Of a stretch of 64,000 nt of DNA, positions 1 to 12,122 are shown piece after piece (the stretch's first letter is position 1; the number at the start of each line of letters is the position of its first letter). Below the pieces are notes generated by a model. The model was not told where the DNA came from. It saw only the letters and a program-made list of their open reading frames with translations, and did no database searches. A program made the position numbers and the translations under genes. Source of the DNA: Monilinia fructicola (taxonomy: Eukaryota > Ascomycota > Leotiomycetes > Helotiales > Sclerotiniaceae); assembly GCA_008692225.1 (NCBI GenBank), contig VICG01000009.1:2441001-2505000 (forward strand), given 5' to 3'.

Positions 1-1036
1 AGAACTCCGTGCAGTAATCTTAATGTAATCTTAATATAATCCTCAACTTCTTGAAAATAAGGTTAAGCTGGAGAAACGTGAGATGAAGGGGTATCACCCG
101 AGAATTTCGGCTTTTCTCCAGATTCTACACTGCTCCGTACAATAACAATCCTCTTCGGTATGACGGACGAGGTTGATAAATCTAGTCATCCCCGAGTTCA
201 CTGGTGCTTCCAAGTATCTACACGACAGTAAGTAGGCAAGAGAAAGTTACTGGGTAGATCGGGTAGATCTTGAGGTTATGAGAGATGAAGTAGAAGTAAG
301 GCAAGTTCAAGATGGAAAAGAATGAAAAGGACCATGAAGCATGGAAGAGAGCTAGACCGGGCCTGATCGGTAAAAGATACAGTACCTACTCGAGTACTTA
401 CCTACCTAGATCGATCCTATACCCAGCTACCTCTCGAACCGGATCTCTTCCCCTCGATGTTTGAACCCAATCATAATACTGAAATGTATTCTCCAAACGC
501 TCACCAAGACAATTCGTACAGTAATCCTCCTACTCCGTATGCAGCTTATAAGGCTATGATAAATCATTATTTGTCATTTTTTTCTATCCTCTTTCATTCC
601 CTGAACCCTTTCCAGCGATCCACCAAACCCAAAAAAAGAAGAACCGCTGGTCATGTATTTGTGTTCTCTTCGGTCTTGAGCATCTCCCTAACCTTCTAAT
701 CTCAAAGCCTGAACCTTGTGAAGATCTAGTCCACGTACAAAGTACCAGTCGTACCAGCCATTTGATTTGTGTCGCAGCCAATAGGAGTTCTGGTTGGGCA
801 ATATACGGTAAATGGAATGAATGCCGCCTTTCCAAATGTCCCATTCTTTCCCCGTTGCTCAGCAGACCGATTGAAATTCCATCACAAAAGAATCCTGTCT
901 CAAGTATCGTTATGTGTCTTGAGAGGGGGAAAAAGAAGAAAGGTCAATCTGGGAAATACCCATTTGCCAATTTTCACTCTTTTTTATGGGCGTAAAAAGA
1001 TGTTTTCATTCATAGGTTGATTAACTGATGCCCTCT

Positions 1037-1074
1037 CACTCCCACTCCCACTCCCACTCCCACTCCCACTCCCG
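1037..1074. repeat. CACTCC hexamer microsatellite
   Basis: Perfect tandem copies of a CACTCC-type hexamer, about six units, lie in non-coding sequence. Confidence 0.9.
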
Positions 1075-3834
1075 GCATCACAACTACCGTAAGCATCAAA
1101 TCATCTTTCCTAACCCTACTTTTTGACCTACTCTATCTGAAATAAGACTAGAAGTAATGCAGTAAGCAACGATGATGGCAAAAGAATCGGTATATGACGG
1201 GTGTGTATACTTCACAGGGCTGAAAGACTGTGCTGATTGCTGATTTCTGATTGCATCCTGATGGCCTGAACAAATTAGGGCTGACTGTCAGCATTGAAAA
1301 TCCCATGATGATGCATAATGAAAGGACGAATCATGAAATAGTATTCGTTTAGATGTAGTTTGAGGTTGAAAATTAGGTCAGATGTATCCGAGATCGTGAG
1401 GAATTAAGTGTTTGAGAAAGAAGAAGGAAAGATTTCGAGAAAAATTGAAGGAGTTTTCAAACGGTATCTCTAACATGACGACGACGACTATGATGATGAT
1501 GATGATGATGATCGTGGCTAGAGAAAGCCTAAAAAGCTGGGCAAGATTCTTTTGTCAAGTACAAGATCACCCCCCCTCGGACTTATAGGTTAACATACAT
1601 ACGCGAGCTTTAAAAGTGTATAGCAGCTGCGCGCGAATGGTCAAATCTTCTGCCGGTTAAAATGTAGAGACCGAGGTATTTTCATCTAGTAACTACATTG
1701 ACTGCAACATGAAGTCTAGATCTAACACCGGGGACCAATTCGAAGTTGCATATTTACGAGAAGCTTCAATAGTCGGCAAAAAAAAAGTAAGTCGTGATAT
1801 TGTCTCATATCTGACTATACCACGACGAACAATAGCCACATCATGTAGCCACGAATCTCGAATGGCGAGGGGTGCTTTGTGGCGATAAATGGAGAGCTGA
1901 TAATTGTTTTGCTATTGGACCATGAAGCTGTTCCATTTGATAGGAAAGGATAGCCACTTCACAATCGTCGAATCGTATACTTTTCTCCGAGGGGGCGTTT
2001 GTTGTGTGCCGCATTTTTTCTGTTGTGGAGGTGATTAAATCAATGGGAGCTCCCGCGCCTCTAAGATGGTAGTGCCGCATCGAATTTCCCTAAAGATGGT
2101 TCGAATTCATGATTGAACAGGAGTTGAAGAGGGTACAAGCGTATTTTAAACTATCAATCACTCAGCATGTATTTCCAGAGCAAATGGTCTGAGAGCACAA
2201 ACTACTTCGCCATGGTGAGATGTTCTGAGCGACTCCAAACAGGTAAAAGTTAATAATATATTGTTTCTTATCACCCGTCCATGGTGTCAATAGCCATAGC
2301 GATGCCATAAGGAGTTATAAGATGCGAAGGTTTAAAATATTGTATATTATGGAAAGGTCAAACTTTTCAAGTATGTAATTTTGTTCTTCACTTCCCGTCC
2401 CGAGATTCGTTACTAGTAATGATATACATTAGATAGATACCTATAGTAAAGTAAGTAGTTGTATGTGCCGCGCTACCATATATCTACAAGTTCGGTATGC
2501 TCCAGAAAACAAAGTTTGAAGATGCGATTTGTTGACGACGGTTGCACAAAACATGGGTTCACATTTCTGTTCTGACCAGAAGTTGACCAGTGATACATCT
2601 TAGATTCGAGATTGGGGTGGATAATTAGACTCGATGTTTCTCGCAAGCCTCATCCTATATCGATCGAAATCCCACCTTTCAGGCGATTTTAATTAAAAAT
2701 TTCATGTTGTATGACTTTTGGCTTCTGGGTAAATCCCAGCGGGGTTCGAGATGACTTTCGAAATACTTAGAGACCCGGCACCATGGTTAAGAGGGTGATG
2801 GGTACGCGCCTAAAATCCGGAGCCAAGGGTTTAGCTCTTTTCCACATCATGTAGTTTCGGAACCCGGGGATTGATCTCGGGCTTCTAATACTTCTTCTAG
2901 AAGAGGCTGAGCCTGCGAAAATTGCGTAGTTCTAATCTATCTTGGCCATTTTGTCTACAGCTTTTAGTTTCACATGTTAATATTTGTGTGACCCTACTGG
3001 AGTATTCAACCGTGACATGACTTGTTCGTACTTCTCAAGAGGTCCCCTACTCCTTAAATAATGCACTATGGCTTGACGCTGAACTTTGGAGACCACTAAC
3101 TGGTTCCTAAATCAACCTTGGAAGATCTATTGAAATGCAACGAAAGGTAGATTCGGAAGTTTCTACCCTTTGGGTGATCATGGATTCGTGGAACCGTTTT
3201 CATCCCATCTTCCCTTCGGCGATCAGAGATCAGAGATCAGCATCAGCTATTCACCTCACATGTCACCACCGCTGACGGCTGGCTGCACTTAGAAGTAAGT
3301 CAAGTAATTGAAGTAATACTACTAGTAGTCATAGATGCCTGTCAACCTTATCGTAGGATTTGAACTAGTCATGCAAGTCCTATATCATCATTACTATCCC
3401 TTGTTGTGCCTCATGGGCGCTACTAGAACTATCCCATATTCCGTTCGATTTACTTACTGTAAGGGTCTGTCTCTCTGACTCTTGACCCCGGAAATAGGAA
3501 TATTATCCTTGCTATATTTCCGTGGATTTCCGTCATTAGCGGCTAGACCGAGCTTCGCGGCTTCGCCAGATCACCTTCTTTGAACCCCGAGGACTAAGAA
3601 CAATGTGGAGTACTCCTTGCTAGCGATTTGATAGGTAGCCTTGTACTATTATGGTATTGCTTGCTTGATTAGATATCTTGTTTGCTTGGTTTGAAAGTTA
3701 ATACTTGATTTGCATGACAATTGATTGCTTTGATACCTAGGGGCTTACGAAACCAAGACAATGTCAAGTCAGCAAGTAGGCATGAGAAGATCAGTAGGCA
3801 TAAAGATTTAAATTAGTCAGATGAACAATATAAC

Positions 3835-3905
3835 TCGGGTAGTGGGTAGTGGGTAATGGGTAGTGTGTAGTCGAGTAGTTGAGTAGTTGAGTAGTCGAGT
3901 AGTCA
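3835..3905. repeat. Irregular GTAGT/GAGTA minisatellite
   Basis: Diverged short tandem units of the type GGGTAGT, then GAGTAGTT/C, run for about 70 bp in non-coding sequence. Confidence 0.7.
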
Positions 3906-5186
3906 AGAAATCAAGGAGTCATGCTCATGCTCATGCTATCCATATACTTTTTGATATTTATTGAATTTCTCTTATTTTTGGCAAAGTTTCCAATTGTCCT
4001 CATCTAATCAATCAACAAACTACTCTCAACTCCAACTCCACTATTTTATATCTCGGTTCGCATATCACTTCTCTACTGTACCTTGTCTACTTCGTCTACC
4101 TTGTCTCCCTCTCTCCCTTGTCTCCCTTGTCTCTCCCGCCAGCACGCACAAAATATGGGTTAAACTTACACACGGGCATACCCCCACTGGCAGCATCCTT
4201 CTAATTCACGTGTGCGGCTCGGTCTAATTGCCATCCAAGCTTTCATTCGCTCCAAAATTGTTCATTAGTCTTACTTTCTGACTCCATTGCAACCAATCGC
4301 AACTTATGAAACTGGTTCACACCCAATTCAAACCTCGCGATTATTTCCCAAAACAGTTATTATCGTTTTTTGACACTACATAACACATATCGCCGCATCG
4401 TGCACAAACCACATAACCTTACTTTGCCATATCGTTCATTATGAATGTCATTTCACATCCTATTTCAATATTTCCTTTGAGAAACAAAAATGATAATAAT
4501 AATGTACTTATCCCCATTGACCATAATCTGCTGAAGATCTTCTCAAGCTCCTTACTTCTTTATTATTGTTCGAAGGTAGATGTCTTTATAAGAATGTATG
4601 ATTTCCCTGTTGGTGGTGTTTCATTAATATCTACATTGGCATTTTTTATATGAAACGAGTTGTCGGCAAGTCTATTCAGAAGAAGAAAGTTCAACATCAA
4701 ATCCATCGCTTGGAATTCGAATTCGAATTCGTATTGCTGTTGCAACAATTCAGAAAATATCGAACTGGAGGGGATTATCATCAACAATCAATCAAATTTT
4801 CGATTTCCTCTCTACCTTTCTCTTTCTCGTCTTCCAATCGTTGCATCCCTCGCATTAGACGGCGTACCGGTATCTGGAGAAAAGGAGTTTCCTAAAAATC
4901 TCACGATTCAAAATCCATATCATATCACCTCTTCAGTCAAGGAGCCCTAATGGTGACTACTATCCACGCACGAATATTTCGTCACAGTTATAGTAAAGGT
5001 AACGACATAAAACCTTTAGTTAGTCATCAATCGAGAAGAAGAGAACGAGAAAGTTCATTACGAGAGAAGAATGGATAGGGAGAGCTCACTTCCATCAACC
5101 ACTTGTAGTAGAGGGCATACACATCCACCTTGGAATACTAGTGTGTACTGAGGATAGCGAAATGTGAAAGTGTATGTGGATTTTGT

Positions 5187-6277
5187 ATGAAGGAGACGGA
5201 TACAGCCGCGAAGTTGAGGAAACATGTTGCAATTCATATCAAAAATGAAGGACTTAATTTAACGATAGCGGAAGCTGCTAGTGGAAGAGGAAGATTGTAA
5301 GATTCCCCAAGTTCAAGGCTTTTTTTCCCTGTTGAAATCATCAACATGAAAATTGTACTACGTTCGCTAACCAATCACAGAGAGGTTCCAAGTCAAAAAT
5401 CTACACATGATTCATCAGGATCTCCATCACATTACACATCACATGGCCATATAACGCCACTGGAGGATGAACATCCTCAACTCACATATTCAGCTCATGC
5501 GCCTTCCTATTCATCATACAACAATTCAGCATCACTCACCCCATCATCATCACCTTACACAACCATAGCTCAACGACCACTAGCAACATTGTCCTCAAGT
5601 TATGATACCTGTACCTCTCATCGCTCACCCTCCAGTACCACAGCCTTGTCGTACTCCACAATTCCCAGCCCAAAGGAGTACTTCAGCTCTATCAAAATTA
5701 CCGATCCCTAACCCAAGGTTCAACCCACACCCTCACTGATCCTTTCTCCTCTTTACGCTCTCACGCCCTACGTACGAAATTCGAATGGACAGTGATAACG
5801 CCCTCGGAAGGCTTTGCTATCCTAGATTATTGCAAATCCATGTCTCAAGCGAGTGGTGAACAAGTACCTTGTTACAATCGCGAAACTTTATTTGATGAAG
5901 AGTGCAAAGTCACATGAGGGATGTTCATGGGGTTTATTTGATATGGCCAGAAACATGGATGAAGAGAGTGGAGGTATTGGATTTAGAAGGAGTAGGTGGG
6001 AGGATTGAAGGAGTTAATGATTTAGTTATGGAAGGGAAAGCAATGGACAATTGGGGGTTATTAGGAAACGAATGACATTCACGGAGGAAACTTATGATCA
6101 TCTTCTAACTATGAAGAAAATGGATTGGAGCAACAACAAATATTGGACAAAATACCAGCGCGGCATGAAATATACGGGATTCATTTTTTTGTGGAGGCAA
6201 GCATGGAGTTTTGGGTTAACATTCAGAAGGGCCATGGGGTGCATCAGAAAACGGCAAGGACATATAAGGGCTTAGGC
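5187..6277 (+). pseudogene. Decayed multi-exon gene, product unknown
   Basis: A plausible first exon starts at ATG 5187 and runs to 5296. A good intron follows (5297-5380, donor GTAAGA, branch CTAAC, acceptor CACAG). It joins in phase to a Ser/Thr-rich stretch that stops at 5709. Coding-like sequence then continues in other frames: residues FEWTVITPSEGFAILDYCKS near 5780, YLIWPETWMKRVEVLDLEG near 5940, and IPARHEIYGIHFFVEASMEF near 6150. At least three frame changes and one or more stops separate these blocks, so no single product is possible. I do not recognise the family. The consistent strand and codon-like composition of successive blocks argue for one ancestral gene. The 3' limit is approximate. 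Confidence 0.45.
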
Positions 6278-8261
6278 GTGTGTGCTGGATTATCTCATCA
6301 AATATCTTCTTTTTCTTACATCATTTGGGAGGCCATTTTAATATTCATCAATCTTGTGGACATGAATATAAGGTAAAATGAGTTACATGAATACATGAAC
6401 ACATCCTAGATTAGACCTTGGTGGTATACACTTGAATATCTATGAATGTATATATTACATTTCAACTTTGTCATAAAATACAACACACGAGATTGATATT
6501 ACTGGCAGATAATAACCCATTTTTATATCGGCCCATATATGACAACGAATATGTTTTTAGCTTTTTTTTTACTTTTTGCATTTTAACTGAGTCACGGGGG
6601 TTATACTAACTCTACTGTCCAACGCATGTTCAATTACTGATGCCCACAGAAGGATGAAGACTTTCCAGGTCCAAGTGGATCGATCTACTCTCGATATTCC
6701 TTGATTTATCTCGGCTTTCGGCATCCAATTCATTTTATTGCAGCGAAATCTCAATATATAATGTTGAGTCAGGTCGAAAGTTAATGCTATTTTGGAATTC
6801 TCTTGCATGGTGCATATGCTGTCGTCATGTTGACAACATCTATCTATCTTACTTTGAGTAATGTCCTCTCAGAGACAATAGCGAGAGTCTTAGATTCCCA
6901 CCAGAGTATTTCCTACCATACGGATTCCTTGTTGTGGGCATCAGAAAATTCTTTGCATTGCTGGTTTGGTATCGATCTGGAGCAGTTACTTTTATATATT
7001 TTGGGCTAGTACTAAGACATGCATTGATATTCTAGTGGTCTGTTTTCTTGTCAATGAGGAAGTTTCTCGGGTATATGGCTTTGCATCAAGAGAGTTTCTT
7101 TGGAATAGTTTCCTTGATGCTTTTTGGGATGATTCCTTTGAGCATGTAACCCAAGGTATCACCGGCATCCCCGTTTCCTTGTTGGGAACAGGAGAGGAAG
7201 AGAGAATATTATAGCATGTGGTCACGTTGAAAATTTGACTCTTATTTTACTTGACTTTCCCTTGAGGTCTTCGGCTCCATGACACAAGGGATCTTTTTCT
7301 TCTGGTTCATATATGATTGGATAAAGAAAATAAAGTGTGAGACTTAAGTTGCTGAGGATGCTAACCTCTAGGCTTTTATTGGAGCATACAGAGGTGAAAA
7401 TACCCCTATTCATTACGTCTATCACTATAACATAAGTTTAGTTCCAGATATCTAGTCAAGGAAATTCCCTCCAGGCTATTCCGATAATTTCTTCTGGAAC
7501 TCTTCCTCTTGAATCCTTTGATTGATGTCCCTAGAAGAACAATACTAAGGAGACAATACTAAGGGGTTCGCTTAAGGATATTCTCTCCTTCATCTTTCTT
7601 TGATGCTTCTTGACGAGAACTTAGAATTTTGAATGGCCTCATGAATTTCTCATGATCCTCAACACATGTCGAGAACTTCCAAGAAAGCTTTGAGCAATTG
7701 AACAAGAGTAGGGATTCGCCTATGAGTATTCGAAAATCAAGAGTAAGGGACTTCTGAATGGAAAAGGTACATTCTGAAGATGAGATTGGTCAAACTGGCG
7801 TCATTTCCCTTGTTGGCTTCTTGGCACTAGACAACAATATTAAGGGGTTTGGGACAATGTTTAAGGATGAAAAAGCTTCATTTTGACTTATGAATCCCTT
7901 TCATCTCATAAGATAGACAATCTTCACTTGGGGACGGATCCTCCCGAATTTCCTTGTTAAGTAATTCAAAAGTAAGCTTCTAATTGATCATCTCCTTCGA
8001 AATCTCCTCTAGAATCTAAAATTGGTATTCCCCTTACTGATTCTCCCTCCTTTACCAATTGCTATATTTGCCTCCTGATCAAACACTTATCATTCTTTTG
8101 TCTTTCCCTGAACAACCCTCAATGTCATCTTGAAAATATTAATATAAATACCCCTCCTTCATCCCTCATCTCTAGACCTTTTTTTCTTCAACGAATTACA
8201 TTCACTTAAAATACAATCTTTTACCAAAAAAAACAAAACCCAACCCAATAAATCAATCAAA
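6278..8261. other. Intergenic, no supported gene
   Basis: Only short overlapping frames occur on both strands (for example around 6570-7430), none with a recognisable motif. The last 120 bp before 8262 look like a fungal promoter and 5' leader: a TATAAAT-like site near 8145 and an A/C-rich leader directly before the ATG. Confidence 0.5.
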
Positions 8262-8672
8262 ATGCAAGACCAGGACGCGGATACACTCTCCAAAAGGCGG
8301 CTGACCCAAGCCGTGGCTGCAACATTCAGAAAGACCCTAGCCGTGGATGCATTCTCCAAAAGGCTGACCCATCCCGTGGGTGCAACATCCAAAAGGATCC
8401 TAGCCGTGGATGCAATGTTCAGAAAGCATAAATGTCTCGTCGATGAGACATTCTTGGGGGAGAAATAGATCATGAGAATACACGACTCCCAATTCCTTTT
8501 CGAGCCACACGAACGCTAGCTACTCTTGCTAACACAAGTTTACCAACGACCGCCACTCGAAAGGGGTTCGATGGAGGTATCCTCGACAACCACTACACAT
8601 CTATCCACCGATTCCCACCACTCCTTCCACTGCACGCTCGAACGTTCAATATAGATGAGATGGTTTTCTACT
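8262..8672 (+). pseudogene. Gene remnant with internal tandem repeat
   Basis: The ATG at 8262 follows an A-rich leader and opens a 68-residue frame made largely of about 2.5 copies of a unit of roughly 21 residues (AVAATFRKTLAVDAFSKR, then PVGATSKRILAVDAMFRK). It stops at 8468. Coding-like sequence continues in another frame from about 8468 to 8672 (ENTRLPIPFRATRTLATLA onward), so one frame slip near 8450-8468 probably split a longer product. I do not recognise the family. A functional 68-residue peptide cannot be excluded. Confidence 0.35.
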
Positions 8673-9743
8673 AAAATAGACGGAGAAAATTAGAAAAGAT
8701 TTTATCGGCAGTATGGACTATCCACGTTCATACACCACGACATTCATTACGGCCACAACACAGTCTGGCCCCAACTTTCCCCTTCGATTCTGCGGCTTTA
8801 CACACGGCCCGCATCCTTTTACTTTCACCACGCATATTCGCATTCGCTCGATGTGACTGATCATCATATCTGGAATTTTGTCCGCGATGCCGCTTATGTT
8901 ACGGGCGATGGATTTTTCGACAAGCTTGATGACTCCCTTTGTTACTTCAGGGGAGGAATTTCGAAATTTCTGTTTGCTTGATGCTTTTTTATGGATCATC
9001 GCTGTCTACTTGGATGGTGATGAATCCTTTTATACTTCGGGAATCAAACTCTTATTTTGCTTTCCCTATACACATGTGCTTTTTTGGATGTGATTGTGAT
9101 GTGACGTCATTTGATAATTTGGTGATAATTTGTAGTTGAAGATACTATTAGGGTGAGTAGGACGTGTGGATGAATGCATTCCTCGCATCTGATTAATGGT
9201 TAGGAGATTGCCGATACTATGTGAGTGATGAAGATATCTCCCGATGGCTTGAAGGGTTTCATGATATTTTTGTGATTCTCTTGAACAATTTCTGGAAACT
9301 CAATAATAATGCAATGATAATGCAATGATAATGCATCTGTTGATAGAGTAAATGTACTGACATTTGAGTGAAATGGGCATTGAAGGAGCTTTCCCAAAAA
9401 AATTGCTCCAGCTAATACTTATATGGAAGCAGCAATATCAAATATATTAACCGAGATCTATGAGAATCAGGGACACCAGGAAAGGGCTTAAATGGAGAGT
9501 TCATAAGCACCCAACAAAGCTATAGTCTTGTGATGATCAATTAGACCATACCGGTGAGGAGGTCGAGATTGATATCCAGGGGATGTTGTAAATATTTCAT
9601 TGGTTCATTAATTTTCCGCCTTTTCCATGATCGAGCACAAGGTAAGGTAGAGAGAGTATTTGAGCAAATTCCTAATCCCCCCCCAATCATTCTTTTCAAG
9701 ACGCCTCTCATTACCTCCTCCTCCCCATCAAACCAAACCCAGC
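8673..9743. other. Intergenic with one weak minus-strand frame
   Basis: A 93-codon minus-strand frame (8718-8999) has a plausible composition and a CGPC motif, but no recognisable domain and no supporting context. No other structure was seen. Confidence 0.4.
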
Positions 9744-10369
9744 CTAAAACCTGGAGAACGGCAAACCACTTGCCCCCTCAAAAGTAATAACCGCCCAATT
9801 GTTCCCCTGCTCATCCGTCTCCTTCTCCACCTTCGTACTGAAAGAAATCGCACTCATAATCCCATCCCCAAACTTCTCGTTCAACACCGCCTTATATGCA
9901 TACCCATAATTCTGCACAATCTCATACAATCGATAGATGAGGGGTTCCACCGGCGGCATCGGGCCAGCACGTCCCCGATCAGGAAAACCACCAAGTTCGG
10001 CTTCGAGCTTGGATTGCGGAACGTCGAGGATTTGAGAGAGCTTCTCGATGTCGGCCGCGGAGGCTTGTGCTTGCCCGTAGAAGAGGGCGGCGACGGCGAC
10101 TTCCGAACGACCGAGTTCCTGGGCGATGGATTCAAAGGTTAGGGATTTGCTGGCTTTGGCTTCGAAGAGCGTTTTGGATGATGATGGGAGTCGGTCGATA
10201 AGAGTGCTCTCTGTATTGAATGAACATGTTAGTTTTGAAAAAATAGTCTTGAGTTTCTTGATGTTATACTTCTTGTCCTCTACATGTGGTTGTGGTGGTG
10301 TAGGTGCGGGGTAGTCTCTAATGAGCTATAACTTACATCGAGCGTTGCAATCTTTGATTGATCAGACAT
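9744..10369 (-). CDS. cyn1: Cyanate hydratase (cyanase)
   Basis: Cyanase converts cyanate plus bicarbonate to ammonia and CO2 through carbamate, detoxifying cyanate and supplying nitrogen. It is a cytosolic homodecamer. Exon 1 is 10337-10369 (ATG at 10369), the intron is 10209-10336 (donor GTAAGT, acceptor AG) and exon 2 is 9744-10208, giving 165 residues against about 156-160 for the family. The helical N-terminal domain covers roughly residues 12-85. The catalytic core is [16 protein letters not shown] then [13 protein letters not shown]. The family's catalytic Arg, Glu and Ser map to R104, E107 and S130, all present. The C-terminus GLPFSRF matches the usual YLPTKPF-type end. No defect is seen. 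This is the clearest intact gene in the first 30 kb. The symbol follows fungal usage. Confidence 0.93.
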
Positions 10370-12122
10370 ATCTGCAGATTGGTATAAGAAGTGTATTGAT
10401 TGATATGAAGAAGAAGAGAATTGGGTCGAAGATGAAGAATTAATTCAAGATTCGAAGCTGGGTGATGATTATATTTCAATCTTTTTGATGTTTAGTCGGA
10501 ATTTCAACCAAATTGCGGGGGGAGAGCTTCTGGAGCTTCACCTCGGATAAATAGAAGCAAAATCAATCATCGTCATCATTGTCATCGGATTTCCGGGACA
10601 ACTCCGAATCTCGTCCGATTACAAAAAATGGACCTTTATGATTATTATTGTTTTATCGGCACGGTAGGACAAGGCGCAGTACAACGAGTCGTACAGTACA
10701 AGTACAGTAGGTTACAAGGTTATTAGTGATTAGGTCATGGTGAAGTCAATTAATTAGTCGAGCTCTAACAGGGTCAAAGGCGTTTGCGGGGTTAAGGTTT
10801 GGTTTGTGATGCTATAATTAGTTAGAAGAGTCCGTAGGGCATCTAGGCCTTGGATACAGTACAAGAAAGTCGAATATAATACCCCCTATTGATACCCGAG
10901 ACTGTGTAGTAAGTGTAGCAAGCGTTGGATTTTGCTTTTTTATATGGCATTTGATTTCCGGGGATCCTCTCATCTTTATGGCAGTGAACGATTACTCATG
11001 TTTATTGTCTTTTCTCCCGTCCGTCATCATATTGGGAAGATGCCGAGTTTGCTCCCGATTCCTGTGTGACTGTTGTGGAGATGTGGATTTTCGTTTGTCA
11101 TGTCCGTTGGGATGGAAACCTAGATCTTCATTTCGAAGTTACCACGTCTTATTACGAATACTTGAGTACTATAAGGTTAAACCAAATACAATTTTATGGA
11201 TTTGAATGACATAATCTTATGAGCTTTATTACCGCAGCGATGGTAATTGTATGAACAACTCTCTCTGTGGCTCGGACATTGATATAATTATAGTCCCGGT
11301 TGCAAGTATTTCGATATGCATTTGGGAACAACAATCGCACTTGCTATTTGACATGATTTGTGATAGTTCCATTCATGCAATGCTTCTGAAGGCATGTGCC
11401 ATATCCACTTCTAAAACGATGGGGCAAGGGCAAAAGAAGAGCCATCTTTCCCCTTTATCGTTTCTGTCACTGCCCATCTGAAGCAGCCAGCAGCCAGCAG
11501 CCAGCAGTGATCATATTGAGTACTATTTTTCTGAGATGATGAAGGAGCCGCAACTTGAGAATAACAAATTGTCAGCTGAAAGGCTCATGAATTTGTTTCC
11601 TGATGCGGAAATAAAGGTTTATCCATATCTACATGAGAACCTCTCAAGCAGAGAATACCGTAGGGTATTTCCGCCCAGAAACAATCTCTTCTCATGTGTG
11701 ATAAAGGTGGTACAAAGGCAAATATATTCATGCATTGAAGATCACTTGCTTGTATTCTTTTGATGCAAACCACCCGCCGTTACATTTCCTGTGCCAACCA
11801 ACTCCATTGATCACATACAAGACAAGATTGCCCTTGTTTTCGGTCAAGAATGATGACTGTTGTAGGTAATTCTGCAGGTGCAAATTCCCACCCCTTTCTT
11901 GAGATGAATACAGTATATTCACCCCCAAAGAATTACAAAAGGAGTGAATCTCTTATCCAATGATATTGATATTCACTAATTACATTGTGGCTTGATTATA
12001 AATTATCCCGCCTCTACCACCAGCCTTTATAGGTTGACTTGGCTCCTCTTCCAACATATCAAAATCCAAGCATTGAACTAAAACAAAAATTGGGTTGTAT
12101 CAAGCGTAAAAATTGCAATACG
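10370..12122. other. Intergenic with short repeat
   Basis: The cyanase promoter side occupies the first few hundred bases. A CAGCCAG triplet-like array lies at about 11483-11508. Several 60-85-codon frames overlap on both strands between 10950 and 11930, but none carries a motif I can use. An optional upstream start for the next gene lies at 12039. Confidence 0.5.

Larger units (their letters stand above)
1..5186. other. Gene-poor 5.2 kb with simple repeats
   Basis: No reading frame here convinces me: those present are short, overlap on both strands and lack coding-like composition. Visible landmarks are a CACTCC-type hexamer array near 1037-1074, a GAT/ATG triplet array near 1480-1513, and an irregular GTAGT/GAGTA minisatellite near 3835-3905. 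A T-arm-like sequence near 2850-2925 (minus strand) was judged not to be a tRNA. I see nothing else that supports a gene. Confidence 0.6.

Noticed and set aside
2850..2925. tRNA-like sequence on the minus strand (CCCGAGATCAATCCCCGGG T-arm look, GGCTCAGCC A-box look)
   Set aside because: No acceptor or D-stem pairing could be built and the anticodon arm does not fold properly. At most it is an old tRNA-derived relic.
5187..5296. First exon of the 5.2-kb relic considered as a CinA-like motif (NLTIAEAASGRGRL)
   Set aside because: The following exon does not continue the CinA fold and the Gly motif is wrong.
8718..8999. 93-codon minus-strand frame with CGPC
   Set aside because: No domain, no leader, and competing frames on the other strand. 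Kept only as a remark.
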